The position numbers and the translations under genes are program-made. A model generated the notes under the pieces. The model worked only from the letters and a program-made list of their open reading frames with translations. It was not told the origin of the DNA and searched no databases. A DNA stretch of 57,845 nt from Symsagittifera roscoffensis (Eukaryota > Xenacoelomorpha > Acoela > Convolutidae): positions 17,492,027 through 17,549,871 of the forward strand of contig NC_087068.1 of assembly GCF_963678635.1 (NCBI RefSeq), written 5' to 3'. Positions 1 to 10,000 of the stretch are shown piece by piece; within the stretch, counting starts at the first letter, position 1, and the number at the start of each line of letters is the position of its first letter.

Positions 1-49
1 AAGTGCTTTCAGGCGATTTTTTTGAATTCGAAAGTTTTAAAGTTTGTAG

Positions 50-385
50 ACACCCAAATTTGATTTTTCGTTGTTTGACTTACTGTTGATTTCTTTGTTA
101 AAAGGAAGGTAATCTCCACTAACGAACAGCAAAAGTAAAGTGTAAAGGTCACGAAAAACGTGGTCGACTTGTAGATTCGAAAGTGGAACATAATTTACAG
201 ATTTCTCAGCGAAATAAAAATCTTTCTTATTGATCCTTTTTTCTCAAATTGGGTTAATGTTATCAAAAGAGTGCCCATCATAAATTGTTCTTGAAATTCA
301 AAAGGTGGCTTTTTTTCAAAAAAAAATCTGTTTCATTGCGTTCTTTGACTTTTTTCCAACTGTCTGTTGGCTAGGTTTTTGGTAT
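50..385 (+). repeat. dispersed ~400-bp repeat, copy 1 (5' part lacking)
   Basis: This sequence recurs at least eight times in the window. Shared landmarks in order are a 'cgcggtttgac'-like start, 'aaaggaaggcaaactccact', 'atcgaacagcaaaagtg', 'aaggtcacgaaaaacgtg', 'cagcgaaataaaaa', 'caaattgggttaa', and a 3' end 'ccaactgtctgttggctatg'. Here the 3' end is intact and the 5' landmarks are missing or diverged. It lies downstream of the minus-strand TLX gene. No coding capacity or terminal inverted repeat was seen. Confidence 0.7.
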
Positions 386-603
386 TGTGAATACACCAAC
401 TCTTTTCCTAGTGTCTAACTCTATATTTTTCCCATTTTAAATGCTAATGAATGAAGTTAATGTGCTTTTTATGTCCAGAAATTGACAATTGCCTTCTTTT
501 CGAAGTTTGAATTGAAATGTTTTTTTTTTCGCTACAAAAATGGAATGTTTTAATAAATAGCACGCGTTACTACTACACTTCATCTACAAATTATTTTGTA
601 GTG

Positions 604-609
604 TTTATT
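604..609 (-). terminator. poly(A) signal of the TLX gene
   Basis: The plus strand reads TTTATT, giving AATAAA on the minus strand about 33 bases after the TLX stop codon. This is the usual spacing for a cleavage and polyadenylation signal. Confidence 0.55.
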
Positions 610-641
610 CTTCAAAATCACAATTTTCTCTGTAAAGGATG

Positions 642-2737
642 TCAAACGTCAGCTGCAACCGAAAATTTCATCTGAATAGCTTTTATTTCTTCTTCGGGCA
701 ATGAGTGTAAGTGATGACTCATACCCATCCCTATTGGCGAGGGAGTTTCAGGAGGACTAGAATCTTCGCCATGGGAGTCGAGAAGAGATTTGTCGTCGAA
801 TAAATTATGTGAGTTGCTCTGATTTTGTTGCTGTTGTTGAACAGCGGCCGTGGCGGCCATTCCAATCATGAGTTGAGTGGCAACTTGTCTTTCTGCTTCC
901 CGTTCCTCAGTTGATTGTCGCCTAAAAAAATAAAGATTAGATAAGTATTACGACTTACATAATTTTTATTCATTTTCTAGTGCTATGATTACACTTGCGA
1001 TTATAATAATGCTTGCAAAAAACCTATCAAATTTTAAGTCAATTCAGTTTATACTTAAGGTAGCTTGAATGTAATTTTTGAGTGCCTCGTTTTTTTATTT
1101 TGCATTTCGTGAATGACTATCATGACTTACCTCCACTTGGTGCGTCTATTTTGAAACCAAGTCTTCACTTGTGAGTCAGTCATGTTCAATTTGGACGCCA
1201 AAGTGGCCCTCTCTCCACTTGCGAGATACTTCTGCTGGTGGAACCGCTTCTCCAGCTCACAAATCTGCAGACGTGTGAACGAAGTGCGAGGCTTCTTCCT
1301 CTTCATCAACCCCCCAGCTGAAGAAACCCCACCGACTCCAGAGCCGAATCCAGGAACAACACCTGGTCCAATTACCCCTACCATTCCCGGAATTCCTGTG
1401 TAGTCCACACTGTGCTGTTGTGGTGAAATTATATGGCTGTTAGGATGTCCATGCCCATGCCCGACCATCATGGACCCGTTTTGGGGTCGAAAAGGGTTGT
1501 GATGATTATTGCTTGAATTATTGGTTGACGTTGTTGCTGATGACTTGTACAGTTGGGCAAGGTGTGCTAGGAATGACTGGGCGGAGGGGTTGAATTGAGG
1601 GTGGGGTTGGGGAGGACAGTGGTTTGGTTTGAACAGAAGTTGGCTGGCAGTTTGAGGCGAAGATCCGACGACTGAAAATAACTGATGATAATTCATATTT
1701 GAAAAAAAATGACTTGTACATTCAATACGTTGTGTTATGGGAGTTTTTATATCTGATTTTTTAAAAATTGTATGCACTGCTACAAATTTTGGGAGCTTTT
1801 AAGAGTCGCTGAACGTAGTTTAGTTTCTTATATAGGTCGTGATGTTTTTTTTAGGAAAATTTTTAAAATTTGTTCAGGCTCGAATTAACTGTTTCGCGGT
1901 TTGACTTTTGATTGGTTTTCAGTAAATTTTTTTCTTTGTTAGAAGAGAGGCAATTTCCACTATCGAACAGAAAAAGTGCAAAGGTCACGAAAAAGTTGTT
2001 TGGCTTCTAATTTCAAAAATGGAATTTAATTACCAGATTTTCCAGCGAAATAAAAAAGTTTTACCTCTTTATCCACTTTTGTCAAATCGGGTTAACTTTC
2101 TCGATAAGTTTCAATCATTAATTGTTCTAGAATGTCAAAGAGCTTTTTTCCCGAAAATTCGAAAGTTGAGATGTTTTCAAAAAAAGTCAGTGATTTTTTT
2201 TTCTGTTGTTTACTTGCGTTCATTGACTCTTTCCAACTGTCTGTGGGCTATGTTTTGTATATTTTGTATGTATATTTGACCTATGTGTATTTGACGTTCT
2301 TTTCAAGAGCTTATTATCTACTCACGTGACAACAGTTTTTCGCGGACTGACTGCTGAGAAGGGAAAATTGGCGAGTGCATCCGAGGGCTCGAATTTGAGT
2401 TCCAGGGTATATTAGCAGGGGAATGTTGGCTGGTTAGACTCTTCATTTCACCCTGCGATAGACTCACAGGTTCTCGTCCAGCTACTAGATTGTTGTACAG
2501 GCTAGCAGGATCTATTTTGTGTTGCATCCATTTTGAAGTGTCTTGGGGAGGTTGTAGCGAGAGAGCTGTTTCATGAGGAGTTTCTGGCTTCTTGAGTTTT
2601 ATGGATTTTTCTTGGTGCTGTTCATAATTGGAATCTGATTGTTCTTTGCTGTCTGGACATTCTTTGTTGCCAGGAGTTTCGAGGCTGGAAACCGTTTTGT
2701 CAAGAAGGCTCAGTATTCCGAACTTAAGTGGTGCCAT
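642..2737 (-). CDS. TLX: TLX-family homeobox transcription factor
   Basis: Three exons join in frame: 2737-2326, 1671-1131 and 921-642 (412+541+280 bases, 410 residues). Donors and acceptors are CAC|GTGAGT to TTTTCAG|TC and GAG|GTAAGT to TTTTTAG|GC. The homeodomain is about residues 262-321. It has Thr at homeodomain position 47 in KTWFQNRR, a TLX (Hox11) hallmark, and is followed by [13 protein letters not shown], nearly the family signature downstream of the homeodomain. The N terminus carries FGILSLL (residues 6-12), an Eh1-like motif expected to recruit Groucho co-repressors. Between them is a low-complexity stretch rich in Pro, His, Ser and Asn; the C-terminal exon holds a Gln run. The protein should be a nuclear DNA-binding regulator of cell fate. 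Family assignment is strong; which TLX paralogue cannot be told. A dispersed repeat sits antisense in intron 1 (2325-1672). Confidence 0.93.
1801..2260 (+). repeat. dispersed ~400-bp repeat, copy 2 (in TLX intron 1)
   Basis: A near full-length copy beginning at 'gctgaacgtagtttag' and ending 'ccaactgtctgtgggctatg'. It is in plus orientation, so antisense to TLX. The start motif resembles 'tcaatgaacgtagt' found at the other full-length copies. Confidence 0.7.
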
Positions 2738-4599
2738 TTTCAGAATTATGCCTTCTGATATTGTTGAAAGAGTTGATTTGGTAAACGCTGGCTTGAATCG
2801 AGATAAAAGTTTTTCAGGTTATTTGGGAGAACTGAATAAAGTTAAAGGTGTGTAGATTGAAAAGTGTTTTTTTTGCTGAGTAGAAAAGTGGTGAAGAGTT
2901 AATTTGGCAATTTAAAAAATGAGGTTGTTAGGTGACACTTATTGGGCCCAATTGGTTGATTGTTGTGTTGGGATTGAGAGAGGATTTATATCAGTTGCTC
3001 AGATTACCCGCCGGTCGACACATTAATCAGGTTTCAATCTGGGTCGAACAAAATTGCCACAAGTCGATTTGGCCAATCAATCTGTCTAAATAATTAGTTA
3101 TAACCAGGTTTATAGTCCTTTTTGCGGAATAGGAAACAGCAGACTATTCATCCCCAAATGAAAAGAGCAACTCTTGTAATCCAAACTCTACTGAAGACAA
3201 GATACTACTCGGAAGACAGATCGATCGGACCGATTAAGGCAGCTGGCTTTATTTTAACATACGATGATTGATATTGTCCAATTTGTTAACTCTAAACAAC
3301 ACTTGCGGAAATGGCTCTCCCAGGAATTAACAGACACTCTACATTAATGTACAATTTGTTATTCATCTAACCCTATCAGAGTGTCGACCAATCACGTATC
3401 ACTAACATTAAAGTCCACCCCAGCCCCCCTCCCCCTCTCAGTGCCGACTAGACTAGTGAACACTCAAAGTGATCCGTCTCATTGCTTCACTGGGTCTCTA
3501 AGATTGATTGCACCCCTCAACTACAATCAAAAGGTGTTCAACTGGGTTGTTAATGGCTTAGTGATGCGCTAAGCCGAATATCTTTCTAGCAAAAATGTTT
3601 TTTTTTTAAATGGCTCAAATTTTGGCGTTTAAGTAGAATCTTAGAACTTTTTTAACACCAAAAATTATTCAATTTACAAATTGCGAGAGCCAGTGCTGTG
3701 TTAAAAACTGATAATAGTAAAAAAAAAGTTAGCTTAAATACTGAGCCAGTTTTTACTTCAATATTATGCTGATTATATGTTAGGGTAAACAGAATAAGCG
3801 ATCAATTAACCTGACAAAAATAACATTGTCATTATACTACAAAGTACTCAAGGTCGAGAAAAATACATTTTTTGATTTCAATGTTAACTACGTAAATCTA
3901 GGATGTATAATTTGTTTTTTTTTCCTCTATATTTTCAGTTTTTGCTTCAACGATTTTGAAATCTAAGTTATAAGACATCGGTTAATTTTTGGAAATTCGA
4001 GCGGAAATATTCATTTTCAAGTTACTAGATGGAATCACTTCCTGAATTTGAAAAGGAGCTTTGAGTTGTTCCAAGCGGAATGAATTAATTGTTGCTGTTC
4101 TTAAATTGGGCGTGCAATAGGCGCCCTTCGAATCCTCTGACCCCTTGATGAGTGCTTTTGGTCACACTTTTGGCGTGAAAGTTCCAAGCGACGCCAGAAA
4201 TAGCCGAAGATGGCGTCGAAGTATTGACCACTTCTGACTTTCGATTTAAAGTAAGCGATGGTCCGTCTGAATAGTGTCTGGCATATTTCCGGATTGTTAA
4301 GTTGAAATAAAGATTGAAGTTTATCTTGAATTGAAAATGTTAATCGGTTAAGAAACTGCGTTTTAGTGAAAATTAAAGCGAAATTCTAGTTGCTATGGAA
4401 ATTCTCTTTTGTCTATGAAAGTGCCTGAAAATGTTATTGCTTGCAGCAAATTTAGATTTTGTGAAATACGATTTCTTTTGCGAGATTTTTTTCGCCTGTT
4501 TCTAACTGTATCACTGTTTGTTCAAGCAAAATGCTACTTTGCCAATGTGTAACTGAACTTGTTTTTTTTTTGAAACGATTGAAAATTTTCAGGTTGTGG
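2738..4599. other. intergenic region between divergent TLX and IMMP1L genes
   Basis: About 1.9 kb separates two divergently transcribed genes, so promoters for both should lie here. I see no convincing TATA element, CpG-rich block or conserved ORF. The 63-codon ORF at 3381-3572 has no recognisable content and is probably chance. No dispersed-repeat copy was found, unlike most other long non-coding stretches here, which would fit regulatory constraint around a developmental gene. Confidence 0.4.
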
Positions 4600-5498
4600 A
4601 TGTTATTTGATCAGATGAGACCCAGTTTTCGTTTTCTTGGAAAGAACAGTTCAAAGAATATACTCGAGGGCGTTTTTGTTTTTCTTGCTGGATTTGGCAT
4701 AGCTGACATTATCTGGCATAGAGTAGCCTTTTTTGCCACGTGTTCTGGACTGTGTATGGAGCCCACTATATGTGATGGTGATATGATATTCGCATACAGG
4801 GTGGACCCTTTCAAAGTTAAGGTCAGTAGTTGAAGTTTTGCTCAATGTCACGCCTGTCGGAGTCATAATTTCATACTAAAGTTTTAAGAAATCGGCCATG
4901 CAAATAACCGCTAAATTCTAATACTAAATTTCTGTAATTTATTATGCTTATAAAACCTTCAGTTAGTGGTACATGAAGCCGAAAATTTTTGTCTAGAAGT
5001 TACGTTTTCCATGTAGACCTCAAAAACTACGAATAACATGCCAAAGTACAACCAATGTAGTCAAGAATCAATGTTCGGGGTCCAAGATATAATAATCTAA
5101 CTGGAGCTACAACCATTTTTGTTCTTAATTAAAACTGGAGCTACAACCCTTTTTCTTCGAGATACTGATATGTTTCTTTCCTTATTGCCATTACGTTTGT
5201 TTAGAATGGAGATATCGTTGTGTTTATTGATCCTGAAGACCCGAACAACCTCTCATGTAAAAGAATTGAAGATACTGCTGTTGTTAAAAAGACCCACCTG
5301 AAAATAAATTCACTTTCAATTCAACAGATTTCAAATTGGCGAAATAAACTCAGCACGGGATATGTTTGGGTTGAAGGTGACAATGCATCGAACTCAGTGG
5401 ACTCGCGTTTTTATGGACCAATTCCTAGAAATTTGATCACCGGAAAAGTGTTCTGCAGATTTTCGAAAAGAAATGGGTCCTTCAAGAGTCTTCTTTAG
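4600..5498 (+). CDS. IMMP1L: mitochondrial inner membrane protease subunit 1-like (IMP1/IMMP1L, S26 family)
   Basis: Two exons, 4600-4821 and 5205-5498, join in phase 0 (AAG|GTCAGT to TTGTTTAG|AAT), giving 171 residues against about 166 for the human protein. IMP1 is a type-I-signal-peptidase relative that removes sorting signals from proteins on the outer face of the mitochondrial inner membrane. Residues 21-38 are a hydrophobic segment expected to anchor it. The S26 boxes are visible: CSGLCMEPTI (48-57), NGDIVVFIDP (75-84), CKR with the general-base Lys at 93, and GYVWVEGDN followed by NSVDSRFYGPIP near the C terminus, which points to IMMP1L rather than IMMP2L. The residue at the usual catalytic Ser of SGxSMEP is Cys52 (TGT at 4753-4755). 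A second in-frame ATG is at 4615. An ATG at 4531 would add an extension with no family resemblance; an acceptor-like TTTTCAG ends at 4592. Confidence 0.85.
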
Positions 5499-5523
5499 AA
5501 TCGTGAGATCATGACAAATTTGA

Positions 5524-5529
5524 AATAAA
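5524..5529 (+). terminator. poly(A) signal of the IMMP1L-like gene
   Basis: AATAAA occurs about 26 bases after the stop codon, so this gene appears to end its own transcript before the RABL3-like gene 450 bases further on. Confidence 0.55.
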
Positions 5530-5978
5530 TAGGGCGAAGAAGTTGTCTACAGAAAAAACACGAATAAGCTTACCTGGATGCAGATAGCAGCGGTGATAAA
5601 CCAGTTATGACCATAGCAAGGGCGAAGCACGGTATGTTATACCCCCGAAATGTCTCGAAAATAGAAGATGGTTCAAAGGATGGTGCAAACCAGGTGCTGA
5701 GATTCGCTTTGTTTTTTGTTTAATCAGGGTTGAATTTAAAAAGTTATCTTAAAATTTGAAAGTTAAATTACTCTGCCAAAAACTGCTAAGATCTAATTTT
5801 GCTCTTCAATAAAACTTTTACAGCCAAAAACACTATTCATGAAGCGCTAATATTTTTAATGCTTTTACAATTTACATAAATATTGCTTGCATTAATTTCT
5901 TTGAAATATGAAAGCTATTATCATTTTCAGATAAATTGAAGTTTGTTCTTTTGAAGAATTATTTCAATTTCTACAGCA

Positions 5979-6788
5979 ATGCTGAGATCGGGCGCCCAGC
6001 CTACAGTCGGCAGCGCAGTGAGCAACTACAATTGTCTTCGGATCCTCGTCCTGGGCGACAGCGGAGTCGGAAAAAGCAGTCTTGTTCATATTCTGTGTCA
6101 CGGAACTGTGCTCACAAACCCCACGTGGACTATCGGTGCTTCCGTTGAAGTAAAATTGCACTTTTACAAAGAGGGTTCAGAGCGCGAAACGAAAGAGAAA
6201 CCAGTCATCATTGAGTTCTTTGACATTGGCGGATCACTACAGCACAAAAGCAGTCGCCATATATTTTACCACAATTTTCATGGCGTAATGTTTGTTCACG
6301 ATTTGACGAATAAGAAATCTTTGAAAAATCTTCTTAAATGGAATGACGAATTGTTGAACAAAAACGGTGAGTCATGGACGGGATCGGTGGAAAATATGAT
6401 GAGGAGTTACACGACAGATTACAGAACAGAAAGATACCTTTCGGTTCCAGTGTTGGTTGTCGGAACCAAGTCAGATATGATGCCAAGTCCGGCTCGACTA
6501 GACCGAGTGACGACAATCGGGAAAGATCTAGGTGCCTGTGATACGATTAAATTGAACTGTCTCAACCCTGGATCGGTCCAACCTGGAACTTCATGTGCAG
6601 TTACATTGAGCAAATTTTACGACAAAGTCATTGAGAATAGCTCTAATAATAAACTTAATAGTAGTTATAATAGTAGTCCGTATACCGGTCATTATCACAG
6701 TGCAGGTAGTAATAGTAATAAATTATCCTCGTCCAGTAATTATTCTAAATTGTCTTCTGGTAATTTGACAAGAATTCACATTGATTGA
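5979..6788 (+). CDS. RABL3: RABL3-like small GTPase
   Basis: One uninterrupted 269-residue frame. The P-loop is GDSGVGKSSLVH (about residues 27-38). DIGG (about residues 82-85) stands in the switch-II DxxG position. VHDLTNKKS and VVGTKSDM give the later guanine-binding region (TKxD). The C-terminal part of the G domain runs LNCLNPGSVQPGTSCAVTLSKFYDKVIE, close to the equivalent RABL3 stretch. RABL3 is an atypical Rab-like protein without a C-terminal prenylation cysteine, and none is present here. The tail after about residue 220 is a Ser/Asn/Tyr-rich low-complexity extension not known to me in vertebrate RABL3. The absence of introns contrasts with most neighbours. A strong acceptor-like CTACAG ends three bases before the ATG, suggesting a 5' UTR intron or a trans-splice site. 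Confidence 0.88.
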   Translation: MLRSGAQPTVGSAVSNYNCLRILVLGDSGVGKSSLVHILCHGTVLTNPTWTIGASVEVKLHFYKEGSERETKEKPVIIEFFDIGGSLQHKSSRHIFYHNFHGVMFVHDLTNKKSLKNLLKWNDELLNKNGESWTGSVENMMRSYTTDYRTERYLSVPVLVVGTKSDMMPSPARLDRVTTIGKDLGACDTIKLNCLNPGSVQPGTSCAVTLSKFYDKVIENSSNNKLNSSYNSSPYTGHYHSAGSNSNKLSSSSNYSKLSSGNLTRIHID

Positions 6789-7005
6789 TCAGTGAAGTTT
6801 TCACGTGTAGTTAGATCATCGCCCAGAAAACACCGGAGAAGAGTTGTTATTTTAATAAGCGACAAGGTGCCTGCATGCATAGTATTTTTGATTAATATTA
6901 TTCAAATTTCTTGATTGGGATTCAGCGTCACCGACTTTTTTTGAGGCGAAACAATTTTTAAAAAGTTTGGAATGCGTACTTACATCTTAGTTTAAGTTCA
7001 CTTGA

Positions 7006-10000
7006 ATGGACAGCAACCATAATAAACATCATAGTTCATCACAAAGCGAAGACCTAAAGCTTTGTTTTCTCAGCATCGATTCTCAGACACTCGGGAAACT
7101 ACTCAAGCTTAAAATAACTTCTGTTAAGCAGTTTCATGATAGAAAAAGTGCAGTTAAACGTGTAATATCGAAAGATGCTATTCAAGAAATAGAAGAAAAG
7201 TTTGCCAATGTTAGCAAGTTTCAATCAAAGGTATCAGTTAGCGCGTTTGAAAGATGGAAAAGAAATGAGAGTGAAAAGGAACATTGTATTCGAAGCTTCT
7301 CGCAGAAAATTGATCAAAAACTCAATGGTGGCTTTCAATCAGGTAAGAAGAAGATAATTTGATTGAGAATCTGTTTAAACAAGTAGAGTGCATCGTTATT
7401 TTGTATCGAAGACATTTTTTTTAATGTTTCTCGAGACCTGTAAAATGAGGTTTGGTTGCGATCTGCTTGAGTTTTGCATTCGTAAATCAGTTAATTAAAC
7501 TGCCTTCATGAAGCCAGTTATAAACTCATATCTACTGAACCTCTTGGCTCAGTAGATAATGCATATAGTTACCAAGCCGATTAACTGTTGTGCGAATCCC
7601 GGCTTCTGTCCAAGATATTTTGAAAGCATGGAAGGTTTTAAGCGCTTTTGTATTCAAACTTCGCGTCTGCCCATCTAATTAATTGATAACCAGTCCCTGT
7701 TGGAGAGCCGATGTACGTAGTTTAGACTCCTATATAGGCTGTAACGATTTTTGTTTTCAGGAAAACTCTTAAAATTTGTTCATGTTTAATTTTGATTTTC
7801 GCGGATAGTTCATTTCCCTTGCTAGAAGGGAATTCAGTTCATTTCCCTTGCTAAAAGGAAGGCAAACTGCACTATTAAACAGCAAATGTGAAAAAGTCAA
7901 GAAAAACGTGATCGACTTCTAGTTTCGTAAGTGGAATTTAATTTTCAGATTTCCAAGCGGAATAAAAATAATACCTATTTGTGTACTTTTCTCAAGCTGG
8001 GTTTATTTTATCAAAAAAAGAGCTCTAAAGCCAAATATTTTTTCGTTGAAATTCAAAATGAAATCAACACAACTTTTTTGTGCTGTCTGTTGGCGATGTT
8101 TAATTTTTGCATCGATTTCATCGTTTCAAAGAAAATGATGAAAGTAAAAAAGCGCTAACTGAAAAGACACTAATGTCTGCTATGCGCTTCAACACTTCAG
8201 AAATTTTTGTCGACACGATTGTGATAGAGGGTCCCAAGACCCAGGAAAATGCAGGGCTCACACATTTAAAAAATAATTGCCTCGGAAGTTTTTAAGTATC
8301 TATGAGATGGGACACGGTATAGTGCTGGAGCATTCGCTTCGAGATCGCTCAACTAAGTAATTCATTCTGGAATTTAAAGTGAAACAGACTATGCTTAGAC
8401 AGGCTGGGTAGCCTTTCATGGATCATCTGCGAATCGCAGAAACACGAATTATTTTGCTTCACTGCTATTCAAACATGAAAAACGTTCAGTTAAATAAATG
8501 GACTCAAAAGTTTGAGAAAAAGCTCTTAATGAATCCAGCGAGAAAAATATTGAACGTCTTGAGTAATGTGGGAACCCTTTGTGGCAGAATTTTTCACAAG
8601 GGCATCTCGAGTAAAATTGTTTATGATCAAGAATTTCGTTTTTTCGATCTGGTCCGAAACCCTAAAATCAGCACATGCATCAAACAATTTCCGTTTTATA
8701 CGCAGTTTATGAGAAATCTTCGGGAGGCTTTGAACAAAACCGATGAAAAAATTGGTTTTTGTCGGCGTGCCTTCCTTATTAAATGTAGGGCACGTCGTGC
8801 ATTTTAGATTCCATCTGTATAAATTGGCTGTCATGAATTTTTGTCAAAATTTCGTTAAATGTTCTTGTCTTTAGTCACGTTCAATAAGCTTTTAGAGCAG
8901 CCTTTATCACCCGCGATTAAACTGATTTTTTAAATCATTATTTGTTTCGAATAACATTATGAAAATAGCCTTCACCAGAAATTTTAAGAGTCTTAACGCC
9001 GTACCATTCTTGTATATTAAATGAATGACATCAATGTTGCATAAGGACTAATGTTTAAGGGGCTATCGAGCGCAGCGTTTAAAAGGCTTAGATCAGAACG
9101 TCTAAGAATCATTCAGAGCGACCATCGAATATTCTAAAGTCATGGAATTTTCATTTTGTTCAAAGAGTTTCGTACTTTTTCAAATTAAAGTTTTTTCAGA
9201 ATTAGTTCACGCTCAACTTTGATTTTTCGCGGTTTGTTCAACTGTGATTTCTTTTTAAGTTCAATGCTTTTCCATTGTTAAAAGAAAGGCAAACTCCACT
9301 ATCGAACAGCAAAAGTGTAAAGGTCACGAAAAACGTGACCGACTTCTGATTTCGAAAATGAAAATTAATCATCAAATTTCTTAGCGAAATAAAAGTTTTG
9401 CCTATTGATCCAGTTTTTTCAAACTGGGTTAATTTTAACAAAAAATGTCGATCCTAAGTTGTTATTACAAATTCAAAGAGCTTTAGGGCCATCTATTTTT
9501 TTCTTCGAAATTCAAAAGTGGAAGGTTTTTGAAAAAACAAGTCAGTTTTTTTTAGTTTCCTTGCCTTCATTACTCTTTTTCCAACTGTCAGCTGGCTGTT
9601 TATTTTTTATGGAAACATACGAAAAATTTGGTTCACCTAGTTTTTTTCTACGTATTGTTTTTGTTTGTGTTATATCGCAAGTGTTATTTGTATGCTTTAA
9701 GTATTTGTAATTACTAGCCCCCTAATTCACGAAAAGAAGCCAAAATCTAAATGTGTACTTTTTAATCTTCTAATTTTTTTTTTGCAAAATTAACTAAACG
9801 AAATATTTTGCGCTACATGCTCAGATGCAGGCTACTGTTGTTTCTAGAAGAGTCTGTCTGTTGGCTGCTTTTTTCCTTTTAATTGTGTTGCCTGAACTAA
9901 ATTTATTGCTGCAACAACCGAAAGTAAGGAGTAACTTGGGATTTACCACATTACCAAATTATATACCACAAAGAAAAGTCGATGGTATATCATCTTGCAG

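Noticed and set aside
8418-8807. 129-codon plus-strand ORF in RAD51C intron 1
   Set aside because: No family resemblance, overlaps a 102-codon ORF on the other strand, and has no splice or expression context; probably a chance frame, though length makes it worth a transcript check.
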